A stretch of 64,000 nucleotides of DNA from Nitrospirales bacterium (GTDB lineage: Bacteria > Nitrospirota > Nitrospiria > Nitrospirales > UBA8639). A program made the position numbers and the translations under genes. The DNA lies in the NCBI GenBank assembly GCA_031315865.1, contig JALDRJ010000002.1, positions 3,260,001 to 3,324,000 of the forward strand. Direction: 5' to 3'. Below the pieces are notes generated by a model. That model did not search any database, was not told where the DNA came from, and worked only from the letters and a program-made list of their open reading frames with translations. This document shows positions 48,633 through 58,088 of this stretch, one piece after another; within the stretch, counting starts at the first letter, position 1, and each line of letters opens with the position of its first letter.

Positions 48633-49172
48633 ATGCCTGACTCACCTTTGTCTAGCCAGCCTAGTGCAGGGGAATCCACATCAGCATGGAGTCCATCATC
48701 TCAACCTATTTTCCGGTCATTATGAATAACAACCGTCGTTTCTCATATCCGAACTTGGAAATTTCATCTGGCTGGGATTGAGCGGTTCGATCTTACACCG
48801 TCAATGCATTGGCCTATCCCTCTCGTAAAGCACATGGATGAAGAAAAAGGGCCAGTGCTGGTGACGATTCGATATCGAATTCATTCTCAAAAAACCCAAA
48901 AACTCCTGAAAGCTATGATAGAGATGTGACGGATTCGACGAAGAGACGGTGCCTTTTTCTGGGAAGTGTTTGGTGACATGAGGGATCCTTCACATTTCAG
49001 TGAGCACTTCATGATTGAATTTTGGGATGAACATTTACGACAACACGAACGAATTACAAAAGCCAATTTGAAAATTGAACAAAACGTTCACGATTTTCAC
49101 GTAATGAGTGACCCTCCTGTTGTTACGCACTTTCAAGCAGAACGGTCGACCAAGCATTCAATAAAGTCGTAA
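48633..49172 (+). pseudogene. MFS_3-family exporter with the membrane region deleted and two TGA stops
   Basis: A single frame of 180 codons. The start (M-P-D-S-P-L-S-S-Q, then A-W-S-P-S-S-Q-P-I-F-R-S-L) matches the N-terminus of an MFS_3/DUF894 (EntS-like) transporter up to T-V-V-S-H-I-R-T-W. It then jumps straight to the soluble C-terminal part: D-L-T-P-S-M-H-W-P, G-P-V-L-V-T-I-R-Y-R-I, R-R-R-D-G-A-F-F-W, W-D-E-H-L-R-Q-H-E-R-I-T. About 350 codons of membrane helices are missing, in frame. TGA occurs after F-R-S-L, where Trp is expected, and after A-M-I-E-M. Confidence 0.8.
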
Positions 49173-49564
49173 AGCCGACAGAACACTCACGATAGTTCAC
49201 GAAGAAAACATTGATCATGTGGCAAGAACGCACCACATGACTTATCATGGACTTTAGAGAATGAAATCTTTCCTGCCTCTCAGCTCGTATGCAAAATTAC
49301 AACATCCAGGAGCATTGGGCGGAAACCTAGATTAACAGGTATTACCGATCGAGCCCTACTAAGGAGACCGGGATTCGCCCCAGGGAGTTGACTGACAGAA
49401 ATCTTTCCTTTTTGGTGAGAGGGGGGGAAGAAGTATCTGACACACCGTCCTTCCGAAGATGAATAAATCTTCACGCTTCCTTCACGACCTCCTCATGTTG
49501 GCAGTGTAAGCTTATCGTATAAAGTCATTCATTGTCTTCGTTCACTTACCAAGGAGGTAGTTTC
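49173..49564. other. Upstream region of the PepSY gene, 392 bp
   Basis: No gene seen in the first 290 bp. The last 100 bp hold the direct repeat and promoter described separately and the ribosome binding site AAGGAGG (49551-49557). Confidence 0.5.
49470..49523 (+). promoter_or_regulatory. TTCACG direct repeat and promoter of the PepSY gene
   Basis: TTCACG occurs at 49470-49475 and 49481-49486, 11 bp apart centre to centre, which is the spacing used by OmpR/PhoB-type regulators. TTGGCA (49498-49503) and TATAAA (49518-49523) could be -35 and -10 boxes, though their spacer is only 14 bp, as often seen where an activator is needed. An OmpR-type regulator gene lies 1.3 kb downstream. Confidence 0.5.
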
Positions 49565-49918
49565 ATGAAGCGCTTTTCTTACATGATGTGTGTTGTGATA
49601 GTCGGTGTAGTATTGTTGACGTGCGGATTGGCTATCAGTTCTGAAGGTACCCCTCAACAAGGAACCACTGTTTCAACGGCTGCACTTTCGATGGAGGAAG
49701 CGATCACTGCGGCCAAAGCCAAGTTTCCAGGAAAGGTCCTTGAGGCAGAATTTGAACACGAAGACGGAAAAGCCGTGTTTGAAATTGAAATTGCCAGTAA
49801 CACGGGGGGAGTGACTGAGATCAAGATTGATGCGCAGTCTGGTGAAGTGCTCTCCAGTGAAAAGGAAGAACAAAATGAGCATGAGACTGAACAGTCTGAA
49901 CAGAATGACGATGATTAA
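49565..49918 (+). CDS. Exported PepSY-domain protein
   Basis: A 117-aa product from ATG 49565 with AAGGAGG at 8 bp. The signal peptide is about 1-25 (ending L-A-I-S-S or slightly later). One PepSY domain spans about 40-100: M-E-E-A-I-T-A-A-K-A-K-F-P-G-K-V-L-E-A-E and a closing I-K-I-D-A-Q-S-G-E-V-L. The C-terminus is acidic (E/D/Q-rich, ending D-D-D) and could bind metal or basic protein. PepSY proteins next to two-component systems are often sensor accessories or targets. Confidence 0.85.
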   Translation: MKRFSYMMCVVIVGVVLLTCGLAISSEGTPQQGTTVSTAALSMEEAITAAKAKFPGKVLEAEFEHEDGKAVFEIEIASNTGGVTEIKIDAQSGEVLSSEKEEQNEHETEQSEQNDDD

Positions 49919-49923
49919 GAATT

Positions 49924-49954
49924 CGGCACACCGGCTCAATATCCCGGTGTGCCG
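49924..49954 (+). terminator. Hairpin after the PepSY gene
   Basis: CGGCACACCGG (49924-49934) pairs perfectly with CCGGTGTGCCG (49944-49954). Only a weak T-rich stretch (TCATTGTTTCT) follows. It lies six bases after the stop codon. Confidence 0.75.
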
Positions 49955-50074
49955 TCATTGTTTCTAAGCAGAGAAGAGGTAAATGAAGTGCAGTTTTTTC
50001 AAGGCAAAGTGGCTCAAAATGTTCACCTAAAATGGTGTTGATAGATACACGGGTTTGATATTGGGAGATATAAC

Positions 50075-50593
50075 ATGGACAACATCAAAGAAGAGGTAAA
50101 GCTTGTTAAAGCCGGGCTGGCCCTGGTGTTAGTCGGGCTTTTATTTGGCGTAATGATGGGGATCACTTTTGGAATCAATGAAGATCTCTATAAAGGGTTC
50201 ATAGCCGATGGAATAGCGGCTCATCCAACAATCCACGATGCAAAAAGCCAGGAGAAAATCTGGCGGTATGCCCAACGAGCGCATTTTCATGCCACAGGCA
50301 TAGCAGCATTCGCACTGGGATTGATCTCCCTTGTGATGTTTTCTGACCTGAAACCAAAGATGAAGTCAGCATCTTCCTTTTTTCTTGGTCTCAGCAGTTT
50401 CTATCCGTTTGCTTGGTTCACGATGTTTGCCTTAGCACCATCCATTGGACGGGGAGCCGCCCATTCCCATATCTTGACCGAAACGTTCGCCATGATCGGA
50501 GTCGGAGGGTTGCTTCTGGGGAGTTTTCTCTTAGTGGCCAATCTTTTTGGAGGGATGTTTGGCAACAAAACGACACCAGAGCGACAGGCTTAG
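50075..50593 (+). CDS. Four-helix membrane protein of unknown function
   Basis: A 172-aa product with hydrophobic spans at about 10-32, 68-90, 100-120 and 135-160. Histidines cluster near membrane edges (A-H-P-T-I-H, R-A-H-F-H-A-T, A-A-H-S-H-I-L-T-E), which could bind metal or haem. I recognise no family. It lies between the PepSY gene and the two-component system, all on one strand, and may belong to the same response. Confidence 0.65.
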   Translation: MDNIKEEVKLVKAGLALVLVGLLFGVMMGITFGINEDLYKGFIADGIAAHPTIHDAKSQEKIWRYAQRAHFHATGIAAFALGLISLVMFSDLKPKMKSASSFFLGLSSFYPFAWFTMFALAPSIGRGAAHSHILTETFAMIGVGGLLLGSFLLVANLFGGMFGNKTTPERQA

Positions 50594-50781
50594 ACAGAAA
50601 GATGATAGGTAATTGAAAAAGGGAATATCTTTCATGAGGTTGGACACCATACTTGAACGTTGGCGACAATGTTGATGAATGAGAAGACTCGTGTTGACCA
50701 AGAAGAACGCAGACATAGACGAATTCTTCATTAAGCATTGTCAAAGAGTACCGGGATGATTACATTTGTTACGTAGAGATC

Positions 50782-51462
50782 ATGCGAATTTTGCTCGTTG
50801 AAGACGACTCTGGCGTGGCTGGCTTCATTGTCAAGGGATTAATAGAGGAACGGTATGCCGTCGATCTGGCATCTGATGGAGAAGAAGGGTTTTTAATGGC
50901 ACAGGCCATTGCGTATGACCTCATCATCTTAGATGTGATGCTGCCTACACTTGATGGCATGGCGGTTTGTCGGCGGTTGCGCAGTCAGGGGAAATCGGTT
51001 CCGATCCTTCTTCTCACGGCGAAGGATGCCATTGAGGATAGAGTGATGGGGTTGGACCTAGGGGCAGATGATTACCTCACCAAGCCCTTCGCCTTTCCAG
51101 AACTGCTTGCACGAATCCGCTCTCTTCTTCGGCGAGGAAGTGGACAGACCCCTCTGCGATTAAAGGTTGGGGACCTGGAGATGGATCCCGTCGCTCACCG
51201 TGTGTGGCGTGCAGGTCAAGAGCAAGCACTCACGAATAAAGAATATGCGATTTTGGAATATCTCATGCGGAATGAGAATCGGGTTCTAACCCGGTCTGCC
51301 ATCATTGAACATGTGTGGGATATTCAGTATGACAATTTAACCAACATCGTCGATGTCCACATTCGATCTCTTCGGGCGAAGATCGATCGAGATTTTACCG
51401 TCACTCTCATTCACACCGTTCGCGGCGTCGGTTATGTCCTAAAAATACCCGAGCCGTCGTAA
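50782..51462 (+). CDS. OmpR-family response regulator
   Basis: A 226-aa product with a receiver domain (acidic pair E7-D8-D9, phospho-acceptor D51 in I-I-L-D-V-M-L-P, K in L-T-K-P-F) and an OmpR/PhoB winged-helix DNA-binding domain (about 125-220, with T-N-K-E-Y-A-I-L-E-Y-L and V-R-G-V-G-Y-V-L). It resembles the PmrA/CusR group. The kinase gene starts four bases downstream. Candidate binding site: the TTCACG repeat before the PepSY gene. Confidence 0.94.
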   Translation: MRILLVEDDSGVAGFIVKGLIEERYAVDLASDGEEGFLMAQAIAYDLIILDVMLPTLDGMAVCRRLRSQGKSVPILLLTAKDAIEDRVMGLDLGADDYLTKPFAFPELLARIRSLLRRGSGQTPLRLKVGDLEMDPVAHRVWRAGQEQALTNKEYAILEYLMRNENRVLTRSAIIEHVWDIQYDNLTNIVDVHIRSLRAKIDRDFTVTLIHTVRGVGYVLKIPEPS

Positions 51463-51465
51463 TCC

Positions 51466-52890
51466 ATGCCCTCATTCCACAAACGTATTCGATGGTCGAG
51501 TGTTTCATTGATCATTATTCTTCTTTTGATATTTTGTGTATCGCTATACACCACATTGTCTATTCTTCTGCATCGACAGGTCGATGCCCAGTTACTCGCG
51601 GTGGTTCAACCTCAGGCTGATCGAGTAAAAAAGGAAACGGGTGCAATCCAAGAATTTCTTCATAAGAATTCCCTTCCTGAATTAGACAGTGAGAACGACC
51701 TTGAACATGAAGAGCATGAACTGCGGGAGGCCATTCGGGATAGCGTGGTCCTCAGTTCGGAAGGTCAGGTGCAATGGAAAGGCGAAGGGGTCGAAGTCGT
51801 ACATGGGCTTACCCCTCTTGTCAAAAATGAAGTGTTAAAAGGGAGAGTTATGTATGAGACGATTCAACCTTTACAAGGTCCTCCAATCCGGCGGGTCTCA
51901 TTTCCGATCATGTCTCAGGGAGTGGTTCAGTATATCCTCCAAGCACAAACCTCTCTCGACTTGGTGAATGAAACCTTGCAGTGGCTCATCAACACACTGT
52001 CGGCCGTCGCTATAGGCATTTTAGTGTTTGGATGGATGGGCAGTAATTGGATCGCGCGAATGGCTTTGTCTCCAATCGATACGCTTGGCCAAACTGCGGC
52101 AAAAGTCTCGGCACAATCACTCGATACCCGTTTGCTTCTGGACGCCCCGTATGAGGAATTTCAACAATTGTCAAAAAGCTTCAATAAAATGTTAGAACGA
52201 CTGCAGCGAGTTTTTGAATCACATCGTCGCTTTGTAGGAGATGCCTCTCATGAATTGCGAACCCCTATCGCGGCCATGAAGGGCAATATAGAAGTTGTCC
52301 TGCAACGCCACCGGTCACCTGAAGAATATCAGGACGTGCTGGCTACGACCTTAGAACAAGTGGAACATCTTGCCCGATTGGTCAAATCTCTGCTGACTCT
52401 CACCAAATTCTCAGGAGACCACCCTCCAATTGATTTGCAACCCGTTCTCTTGGAACCGCTTATCAAAAGTCTCGTATCTGAAGTCGCGATACTCACGGAG
52501 GCAAAAGGCTGTCGTTTGATCGCCCACCTTCAAAACGTTCCCCAGATTCTTGGAGATGTTGGACTCCTGAAACAACTGATGATTAATTTACTCGATAATG
52601 CCATTCGTCATACGCCACACGGTGGAGCCGTAACGGTCGACTTAGAATCTTCAGAGAATCAGGTCTTCGTCAGCGTGAAAGATACTGGCCCAGGAATTCC
52701 CGCAGAGCATCTATCTCGCATTTTCGAACGTTTCTACCGTGTTAGTCAGGCAAGAGATCGGGAGAGCGGTGGAACAGGCCTCGGCCTAGCTATCGCCAAA
52801 GAAATCGCGGTCGCTCATCATGGAAGTATTCATGTGAAGAGCGAAGTTGGAGCAGGAGCAGTGTTCACGGTCAATTTCCCTGTCTCTTGA
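51466..52890 (+). CDS. Sensor histidine kinase, partner of the OmpR-type regulator
   Basis: A 474-aa product with two membrane spans (about 12-32 and 175-197) enclosing a periplasmic sensor domain of about 140 residues rich in E/D. HAMP (about 198-250), then HisKA with H262 in D-A-S-H-E-L-R-T-P and HATPase with the N box (L-L-D-N-A-I-R-H-T), D-T-G-P-G-I and G-T-G-L-G-L-A-I. The layout is that of heavy-metal sensor kinases (CusS/QseC type). The periplasmic acidic run H-E-E-H-E could bind metal, but this is a guess. Confidence 0.93.
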   Translation: MPSFHKRIRWSSVSLIIILLLIFCVSLYTTLSILLHRQVDAQLLAVVQPQADRVKKETGAIQEFLHKNSLPELDSENDLEHEEHELREAIRDSVVLSSEGQVQWKGEGVEVVHGLTPLVKNEVLKGRVMYETIQPLQGPPIRRVSFPIMSQGVVQYILQAQTSLDLVNETLQWLINTLSAVAIGILVFGWMGSNWIARMALSPIDTLGQTAAKVSAQSLDTRLLLDAPYEEFQQLSKSFNKMLERLQRVFESHRRFVGDASHELRTPIAAMKGNIEVVLQRHRSPEEYQDVLATTLEQVEHLARLVKSLLTLTKFSGDHPPIDLQPVLLEPLIKSLVSEVAILTEAKGCRLIAHLQNVPQILGDVGLLKQLMINLLDNAIRHTPHGGAVTVDLESSENQVFVSVKDTGPGIPAEHLSRIFERFYRVSQARDRESGGTGLGLAIAKEIAVAHHGSIHVKSEVGAGAVFTVNFPVS

Positions 52891-53361
52891 AGTTCTCTCC
52901 CCCCCCCTTCTTTATTGATCTGCGCATGGTTTCGTCTAGCCATTCTCCTCGTGTTCTGGCCTGCCAGGGGCTGAACACGGGCTCCCTTCTTTCATGTGGA
53001 AATCTTCATGGGACATTCACGCTCTCTTTATGGTACCCCCCTATACTACAAAATGATAGAAGGAAACTCCCTTTGAGAAAACAACAACAGTAACCGTGGG
53101 AAAATTATATAGATGGAAAGTATGAGCAAGCCTTCAAGCATTGTGATGCCTCAGAAGACACTGAATAAACAGCTCATGTGTATTTCAATAAAGAGCTGAC
53201 CAATCCGAACATTGAAATTCGGAAAACATGGGCATTAAAAAATTTGTTAGACGGCGGCTCTGCGGAGAGCAGCCCTTTGGAAGATTACCGCTTCAATTTT
53301 TTAATATGATCGGGGTTTTGAGCCCCATGGAACAGCGTATGAGGACTGGAGACAATATCTG
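52891..53361. other. Intergenic with a possible ORF remnant, 471 bp
   Basis: From about 53112 to 53309 one plus-strand frame reads like protein (D-G-K-Y-E-Q-A-F-K-H-C, then N-K-E-L-T-N-P-N-I-E-I-R-K-T-W-A-L) but contains a TAA and has no good start. I do not recognise it; it may be a decayed gene. Confidence 0.35.
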
Positions 53362-53916
53362 ATGATAAACAGTATCAAAGGTCTATTAACATATACAGCG
53401 ATTGTCTTTGTCGCTTCCGCTCTCTATTTCGTCTATGTCTATACAACATACCCGCCGATACCTGAACGGGAAACATTTCTAAGCGAAATAGGCGAGGGCG
53501 TTGGCGAGGTGGGACTATGGGCTTTACTGTTCATTTATAGCCGCACTATATTGAAGTTGCTGATGGGCAAAGGCGCGATTGCCAAACGCATACTCCCGAA
53601 TCATTCCTCACCCGCCTCTGCATCAATGCTCGAACATGTATTCGGGTTTTTAGATAGAACCCATGTCTATGTCGGAATCGCGACGGTCGCGGTTCTTCTC
53701 CTGCATATCGCATTAATGGGTTTGCCGATGAACATTTTATTCTTTCCCGCCATCTTGGGATTGGTCGTTTGGCAGGGATTATTCGGGATGTTTCTCACAT
53801 GGAGATATTCACCAAAGGAATTAGTAAAATTCTCCTATTTCGTCCATGCTCAGTTTTTCACCGGAATTTTGATCGGCATATTTTCTTTGCTTGGGCATCT
53901 GCTCATTGAGGATTAA
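53362..53916 (+). CDS. Membrane protein with paired histidines, possible b-type cytochrome
   Basis: A 184-aa product with four or five hydrophobic spans (about 7-28, 47-66, 93-115, 118-140 and 155-178). One span has two His 13 residues apart (H-V-Y-V-G-I...L-L-H) and another two His 16 apart (V-H-A-Q-F...L-L-G-H), a spacing used to hold two b haems across a membrane in ferric reductase-like and cytochrome b proteins. Function unknown. It faces the minus-strand bioA gene. Confidence 0.65.
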   Translation: MINSIKGLLTYTAIVFVASALYFVYVYTTYPPIPERETFLSEIGEGVGEVGLWALLFIYSRTILKLLMGKGAIAKRILPNHSSPASASMLEHVFGFLDRTHVYVGIATVAVLLLHIALMGLPMNILFFPAILGLVVWQGLFGMFLTWRYSPKELVKFSYFVHAQFFTGILIGIFSLLGHLLIED

Positions 53917-53969
53917 AAAAGTTCAAAGGGGGTAGTTGAAAAAATCCGCCATCGTCGTTTCGACAGACT

Positions 53970-55340
53970 TCAGATACCGTTTTGAACGAATTGAATGGCC
54001 TGTTCCACGATCTTCACCATTTTCCTGAGGTTCCGGGAATTGACGCTGAGCGGAGGAAGAAGCACTAAGACGTTCCCGATGGGCCGAATGAGCAGACCTC
54101 GCTTTTGACATTCTTTGGCGACTCGATGTCCCATGCGGTCGGTAAGTTGGAAGGGCGTTTTAGTTTTCTTATTCTTGACGAGTTCAATACCCACCATGAG
54201 GCCGATTTGACGAATATCGCCGACAATTGGTTCGTTCTTCAAAGGCCTGAGTAGTTCATCTAACAATCTAATTTTCTTCTTGAGTTTTTTGAGCGTTCGT
54301 TCTTCCTCAAAAATTTCAAGGTTTGCAAGAGCGGCAGCGCACCCGATGGGGTTACCCGTATAACTATGACCATGAAAGAAGGTTTTCCAATCCCCATACT
54401 CTCCGAGAAACGCGCCAAAGATCTTTTCTGTCGAGAATGTCGCCGCTAACGGCACATACCCTCCCGTTAATCCTTTGGAAATGGCCATAAGGTCAGGAGT
54501 AATGGCTTCATGTTCGCAAGCGAACATTGTTCCGGTTCGTCCAAATCCCGTGGCAACTTCATCAGCAATAAGTAATACGTGAAATTTCTCGCACAACTCG
54601 TGAACACGCTTTAAGTATCCAGGAGGGGAGGGGATGACGCCGGCCACGGCTTGCACCATGGGTTCAATAATGACGCCCGCGATTTCTTGATGTTTTTGTT
54701 GAAGTAAACGCTCGAGCAGACGAAGACAGTCAATCTTACAGGATGGGTAGGTAAGGTTAAGCGGACAGCGGTAGCAATGGGGGTGGGGAATTTCATGGCT
54801 CTCGAATAAGACTGGATGAAACGGTTGCTGAAACAGCTCAACCCCACTCACGCTCATCCCGCCCACGGTATCGCCATGATAGGCCTGGCTCAGGTGCACA
54901 AATTTCTTTTTTGATTTCACAGGGACATTGCACTGCCTCCAATATTGAATCGCCATTTTCATGGCCACTTCCATGGCCGTGGAACCATCATCGGAATAAA
55001 ATACTTTTGTCAGGCCGACAGGCGCGAGAGCAATCAGTTTTTGAGCCAGCAAAATGGCCGGTGGGCTAGCAAGCCCTAACATCGTGGAATGCGCGACTTT
55101 CTTGAGCTGACGGCGAATGGCCTGATCGATTTTGGGATGTCGATGGCCGTGGACATTCACCCAGATGGAGGACGTCCCATCCAAATACCGACGGCCGTTC
55201 GTATCATAGAGATAGACATCCTCTGCACGCTCGATAATAATCGGATTCTCCTTCATCCATTCTTGCATTTGCGTAAATGGGTGCCACACATACTGATGGT
55301 CAAACGAGGCCAATGCCTTCGTGGAATGCCGACGTTTCAT
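53970..55340 (-). CDS. bioA: Adenosylmethionine-8-amino-7-oxononanoate aminotransferase
   Basis: The 456-aa product is a class III PLP aminotransferase that makes 7,8-diaminopelargonate in biotin synthesis, using SAM as amino donor. Signatures: V-W-H-P-F-T-Q-M near the start (typical of BioA), Y-S-D-D-G-S-T-A-M-E-V, A-Y-H-G-D-T-V-G, D-E-V-A-T-G-F-G-R-T-G and the PLP lysine in I-S-K-G-L-T-G-G-Y-V-P-L. No other bio gene is near. It is divergent from lepA across 89 bp. Confidence 0.95.
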   Translation of the reverse strand: MKRRHSTKALASFDHQYVWHPFTQMQEWMKENPIIIERAEDVYLYDTNGRRYLDGTSSIWVNVHGHRHPKIDQAIRRQLKKVAHSTMLGLASPPAILLAQKLIALAPVGLTKVFYSDDGSTAMEVAMKMAIQYWRQCNVPVKSKKKFVHLSQAYHGDTVGGMSVSGVELFQQPFHPVLFESHEIPHPHCYRCPLNLTYPSCKIDCLRLLERLLQQKHQEIAGVIIEPMVQAVAGVIPSPPGYLKRVHELCEKFHVLLIADEVATGFGRTGTMFACEHEAITPDLMAISKGLTGGYVPLAATFSTEKIFGAFLGEYGDWKTFFHGHSYTGNPIGCAAALANLEIFEEERTLKKLKKKIRLLDELLRPLKNEPIVGDIRQIGLMVGIELVKNKKTKTPFQLTDRMGHRVAKECQKRGLLIRPIGNVLVLLPPLSVNSRNLRKMVKIVEQAIQFVQNGI

Positions 55341-55429
55341 TGCTCAAAAACCCTCATTTTTGGCGAGTATAGGCAGGCCTTTCTTTTTTGACAACCTGAC
55401 AACGGCTCACTACAATCAAAGCATTAGAA

Positions 55430-57244
55430 ATGATGGACCAACCACAGCTAGCTCGCATCCGAAATTTCTGTATCATCGCTCACATCGATCACGGGAAATC
55501 CACCCTTGCCGATAGATTCCTGGAGATAACCGGGGCTATCACAAAGCGTGAATTTCGGGAGCAGTACCTTGATGCGATGGATCTTGAACGGGAACGAGGC
55601 ATTACGATCAAAGCCCACGCGGTTTCAACCACCTATCGAGCAAATGACGGCACTGAATTCCTGTTGAATCTCATCGATACGCCTGGCCATGTCGATTTCA
55701 CCTACGAAGTTTCTCGTAGTCTCGCCGCCTGTGAAGGAGCGCTCCTGCTCGTTGACGCGACGCAGGGCGTCGAAGCGCAGACGATCGCCAACGTGTACTT
55801 AGCCATCGCCAACGACCTGACCATTATTCCCGTCATCAACAAAATTGACCTGGCCAGCGCGGATGTTGAAGGCGTAAAACAACAAATTCAAGATACCTTG
55901 GGTCTTGATATTCAGGACACCCATTATATTAGCGCAAAAGACGGCAGAGGCGTACAACAGGTTTTGGAGGCTGTCGTCCAAACCATTCCCGCGCCGGCAG
56001 GACAGGCAGACCGGGAGCTGAAAGCGTTGATCTTTGACTCCTGGTTCGATAGCTACCAGGGGGCTATTGTCTTGATACGTGTTTTCGATGGAGAAATTGT
56101 TCCTGGCATGAAAATCCAGATGATGTCGAATCAGCGTATTTTCGAAGTCATTGAAGTCGGAATCTTTGCCCCCAAACGGACCAAGACCAAACGACTCGGA
56201 ACCGGAGAGGTCGGGTATCTCTGTGCGGGCATGAAAGATCTCTCAGACACCAAGATCGGCGACACGATTACCGATGCCGGTCGACCGGCGGCGGCCCCCC
56301 TTCCAGGATACAGGGAAGTAAAGCCCGTCGTGTTTTGCGGGCTCTACACGATCGATAACGCAAAATTTGAAGACTTACGGGATTCGTTAGAAAAGCTCCG
56401 ATTAAACGATTCATCATTTGTCTATGAACCTGAAACTTCCCTCGCGCTAGGATTTGGGTTTCGTTGTGGGTTCTTAGGCCTGCTGCATATGGAAATCATT
56501 CGGGAACGGCTTGAACGTGAATATAATTTGGATTTGATCAGCACGGCTCCGACGGTGATCTATCGTGTCTTTACGACCAGAAACGAAGTCGTTGACATTG
56601 AAAACCCTTCCAAGCTTCCGGATCCCTCGATGATCGACTACATGGAAGAGCCGTTCATTCAGGCGACGATCATCACTCCGGAGCGATACGTGGGGAATAT
56701 TTTTCAACTGTGCCAGGAACGCCGGGGAATACAGCAAGGCATGCAATACTTGGATCCCACTCGAGTCATGCTGACCTATGAGTTGCCATTAAATGAAATG
56801 GTGTTAGATTTCTATGATCGCCTCAAATCTCGCACACAAGGATACGCATCCCTCGACTATGAGTTGAAAGGCTACCGCCGTTCGGATCTCGTCAAACTTG
56901 ATCTGTTACTGAATGGGGAAAATGTGGATGCCCTTTCGGTGATCACCCATAAAGACAAGGCCCAACAACGCGGGCGGCAATTAGCGGAAAAGATGAAAGA
57001 GCTGATTCCGCGACAAATGTTTGAAGTCGCGATTCAGGCGGCTATCGGAAACCGCATCATTGCCAGAGAAACCGTCGGGGCATTGAAAAAGAATGTCACG
57101 GCGAAATGTTATGGTGGCGATATCTCTCGTAAACGGAAACTCTGGGAGAAGCAAAAAGAAGGAAAAAAACGCATGAAACAACTTGGCCGCGTAGAAGTTC
57201 CGCAAGAAGCCTTTTTGGCGATTCTCAAAACTGACAGTGATTAA
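55430..57244 (+). CDS. lepA: Elongation factor 4 (LepA)
   Basis: A 604-aa translational GTPase. GTP-binding motifs: [10 protein letters not shown] (G1), R-G-I-T-I-K (G2), D-T-P-G-H-V-D-F (G3), N-K-I-D-L (G4). The LepA-specific C-terminal domain includes [16 protein letters not shown] and ends with the basic [17 protein letters not shown]. It helps ribosomes recover or mature, mainly under stress. lepB follows after one base. Confidence 0.98.
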   Translation: MMDQPQLARIRNFCIIAHIDHGKSTLADRFLEITGAITKREFREQYLDAMDLERERGITIKAHAVSTTYRANDGTEFLLNLIDTPGHVDFTYEVSRSLAACEGALLLVDATQGVEAQTIANVYLAIANDLTIIPVINKIDLASADVEGVKQQIQDTLGLDIQDTHYISAKDGRGVQQVLEAVVQTIPAPAGQADRELKALIFDSWFDSYQGAIVLIRVFDGEIVPGMKIQMMSNQRIFEVIEVGIFAPKRTKTKRLGTGEVGYLCAGMKDLSDTKIGDTITDAGRPAAAPLPGYREVKPVVFCGLYTIDNAKFEDLRDSLEKLRLNDSSFVYEPETSLALGFGFRCGFLGLLHMEIIRERLEREYNLDLISTAPTVIYRVFTTRNEVVDIENPSKLPDPSMIDYMEEPFIQATIITPERYVGNIFQLCQERRGIQQGMQYLDPTRVMLTYELPLNEMVLDFYDRLKSRTQGYASLDYELKGYRRSDLVKLDLLLNGENVDALSVITHKDKAQQRGRQLAEKMKELIPRQMFEVAIQAAIGNRIIARETVGALKKNVTAKCYGGDISRKRKLWEKQKEGKKRMKQLGRVEVPQEAFLAILKTDSD

Positions 57245-57245
57245 C

Positions 57246-58001
57246 ATGGCTTCATCCGAAGAAAATTCTCAAACACCAGATTCCGGATCGATCAAGGACT
57301 CAACCACCTCGTCAGACACGAAAGAACATGAAGGGGGTGGCGAGAACAAATCGATCATTCGCGAATATGCCGAAGCGATCGTCATCGCGATTATCCTCGC
57401 TCTCTTCATTCGAGTCTTTGTGGTCCAGGCCTTTAAAATCCCTTCAGGGTCTATGATTCCGACGCTGTTGATCGGTGATCATATCCTCGTCAGCAAGATG
57501 GCGTATGGGCTACAGTGGCCGACGGACTGTAAGATTTACGTCGGCTTTCCCCCCGTGACGTGTTATTCCTCCAACATTTTCTGGAAATTTGGTGACCCGC
57601 AACGTGGCGACATTATCGTGTTTCGATACCCTGAGGATGAAGAAAAGGACTTCATTAAGCGTATTATCGGTCTGCCTGGTGATACCATTCAGGCCCGAAA
57701 CAAAGTGGTGTACATTAACGGGCAACCTTTGCATGACGAAGCCTATACGCAACGGATTGATCAGGGCATCATCGACGGTCATATCAATCAGCGCGATAAT
57801 TTCGGCCCCATTACCGTTCCGGAGAATTCCTACTTCGTGATGGGGGACAATCGAGACCAGAGTCTCGACAGTCGATTCTGGGGATTCGTGAAAATGGATA
57901 AGATTAAAGGCAAAGCCTTTATGAGCTATTGGTCATGGAATGGCCAGGGCTCATGGGTTGACTGGGTTCGATGGGACCGAATTGGCAAATTGATTCACTG
58001 A
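57246..58001 (+). CDS. lepB: Signal peptidase I
   Basis: A 251-aa membrane serine protease of family S26. An acidic/Ser-rich cytoplasmic tail of about 35 residues is followed by a hydrophobic helix, then S69 in P-S-G-S-M-I-P-T and the general-base K138 in D-F-I-K-R-I-I-G-L-P-G-D. G-D-N-R-D-Q-S-L-D-S-R near residue 200 is the box E signature. It cleaves signal peptides at the outer face of the inner membrane. ATG 57246 is chosen over GTG 57237, which overlaps lepA. Confidence 0.96.
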   Translation: MASSEENSQTPDSGSIKDSTTSSDTKEHEGGGENKSIIREYAEAIVIAIILALFIRVFVVQAFKIPSGSMIPTLLIGDHILVSKMAYGLQWPTDCKIYVGFPPVTCYSSNIFWKFGDPQRGDIIVFRYPEDEEKDFIKRIIGLPGDTIQARNKVVYINGQPLHDEAYTQRIDQGIIDGHINQRDNFGPITVPENSYFVMGDNRDQSLDSRFWGFVKMDKIKGKAFMSYWSWNGQGSWVDWVRWDRIGKLIH

Positions 58002-58088
58002 GCTTGACGCAACGGCAAACTCCTGACGGATGGTTTTTCGTATTACGCCAATTTAAAACCCCGTCAGGGCAAGTAAAGGCACATATCT

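Noticed and set aside
53112-53309. Protein-like frame between the sensor kinase and the haem-type membrane protein
   Set aside because: It contains a TAA, has no start and I cannot match it to any family.
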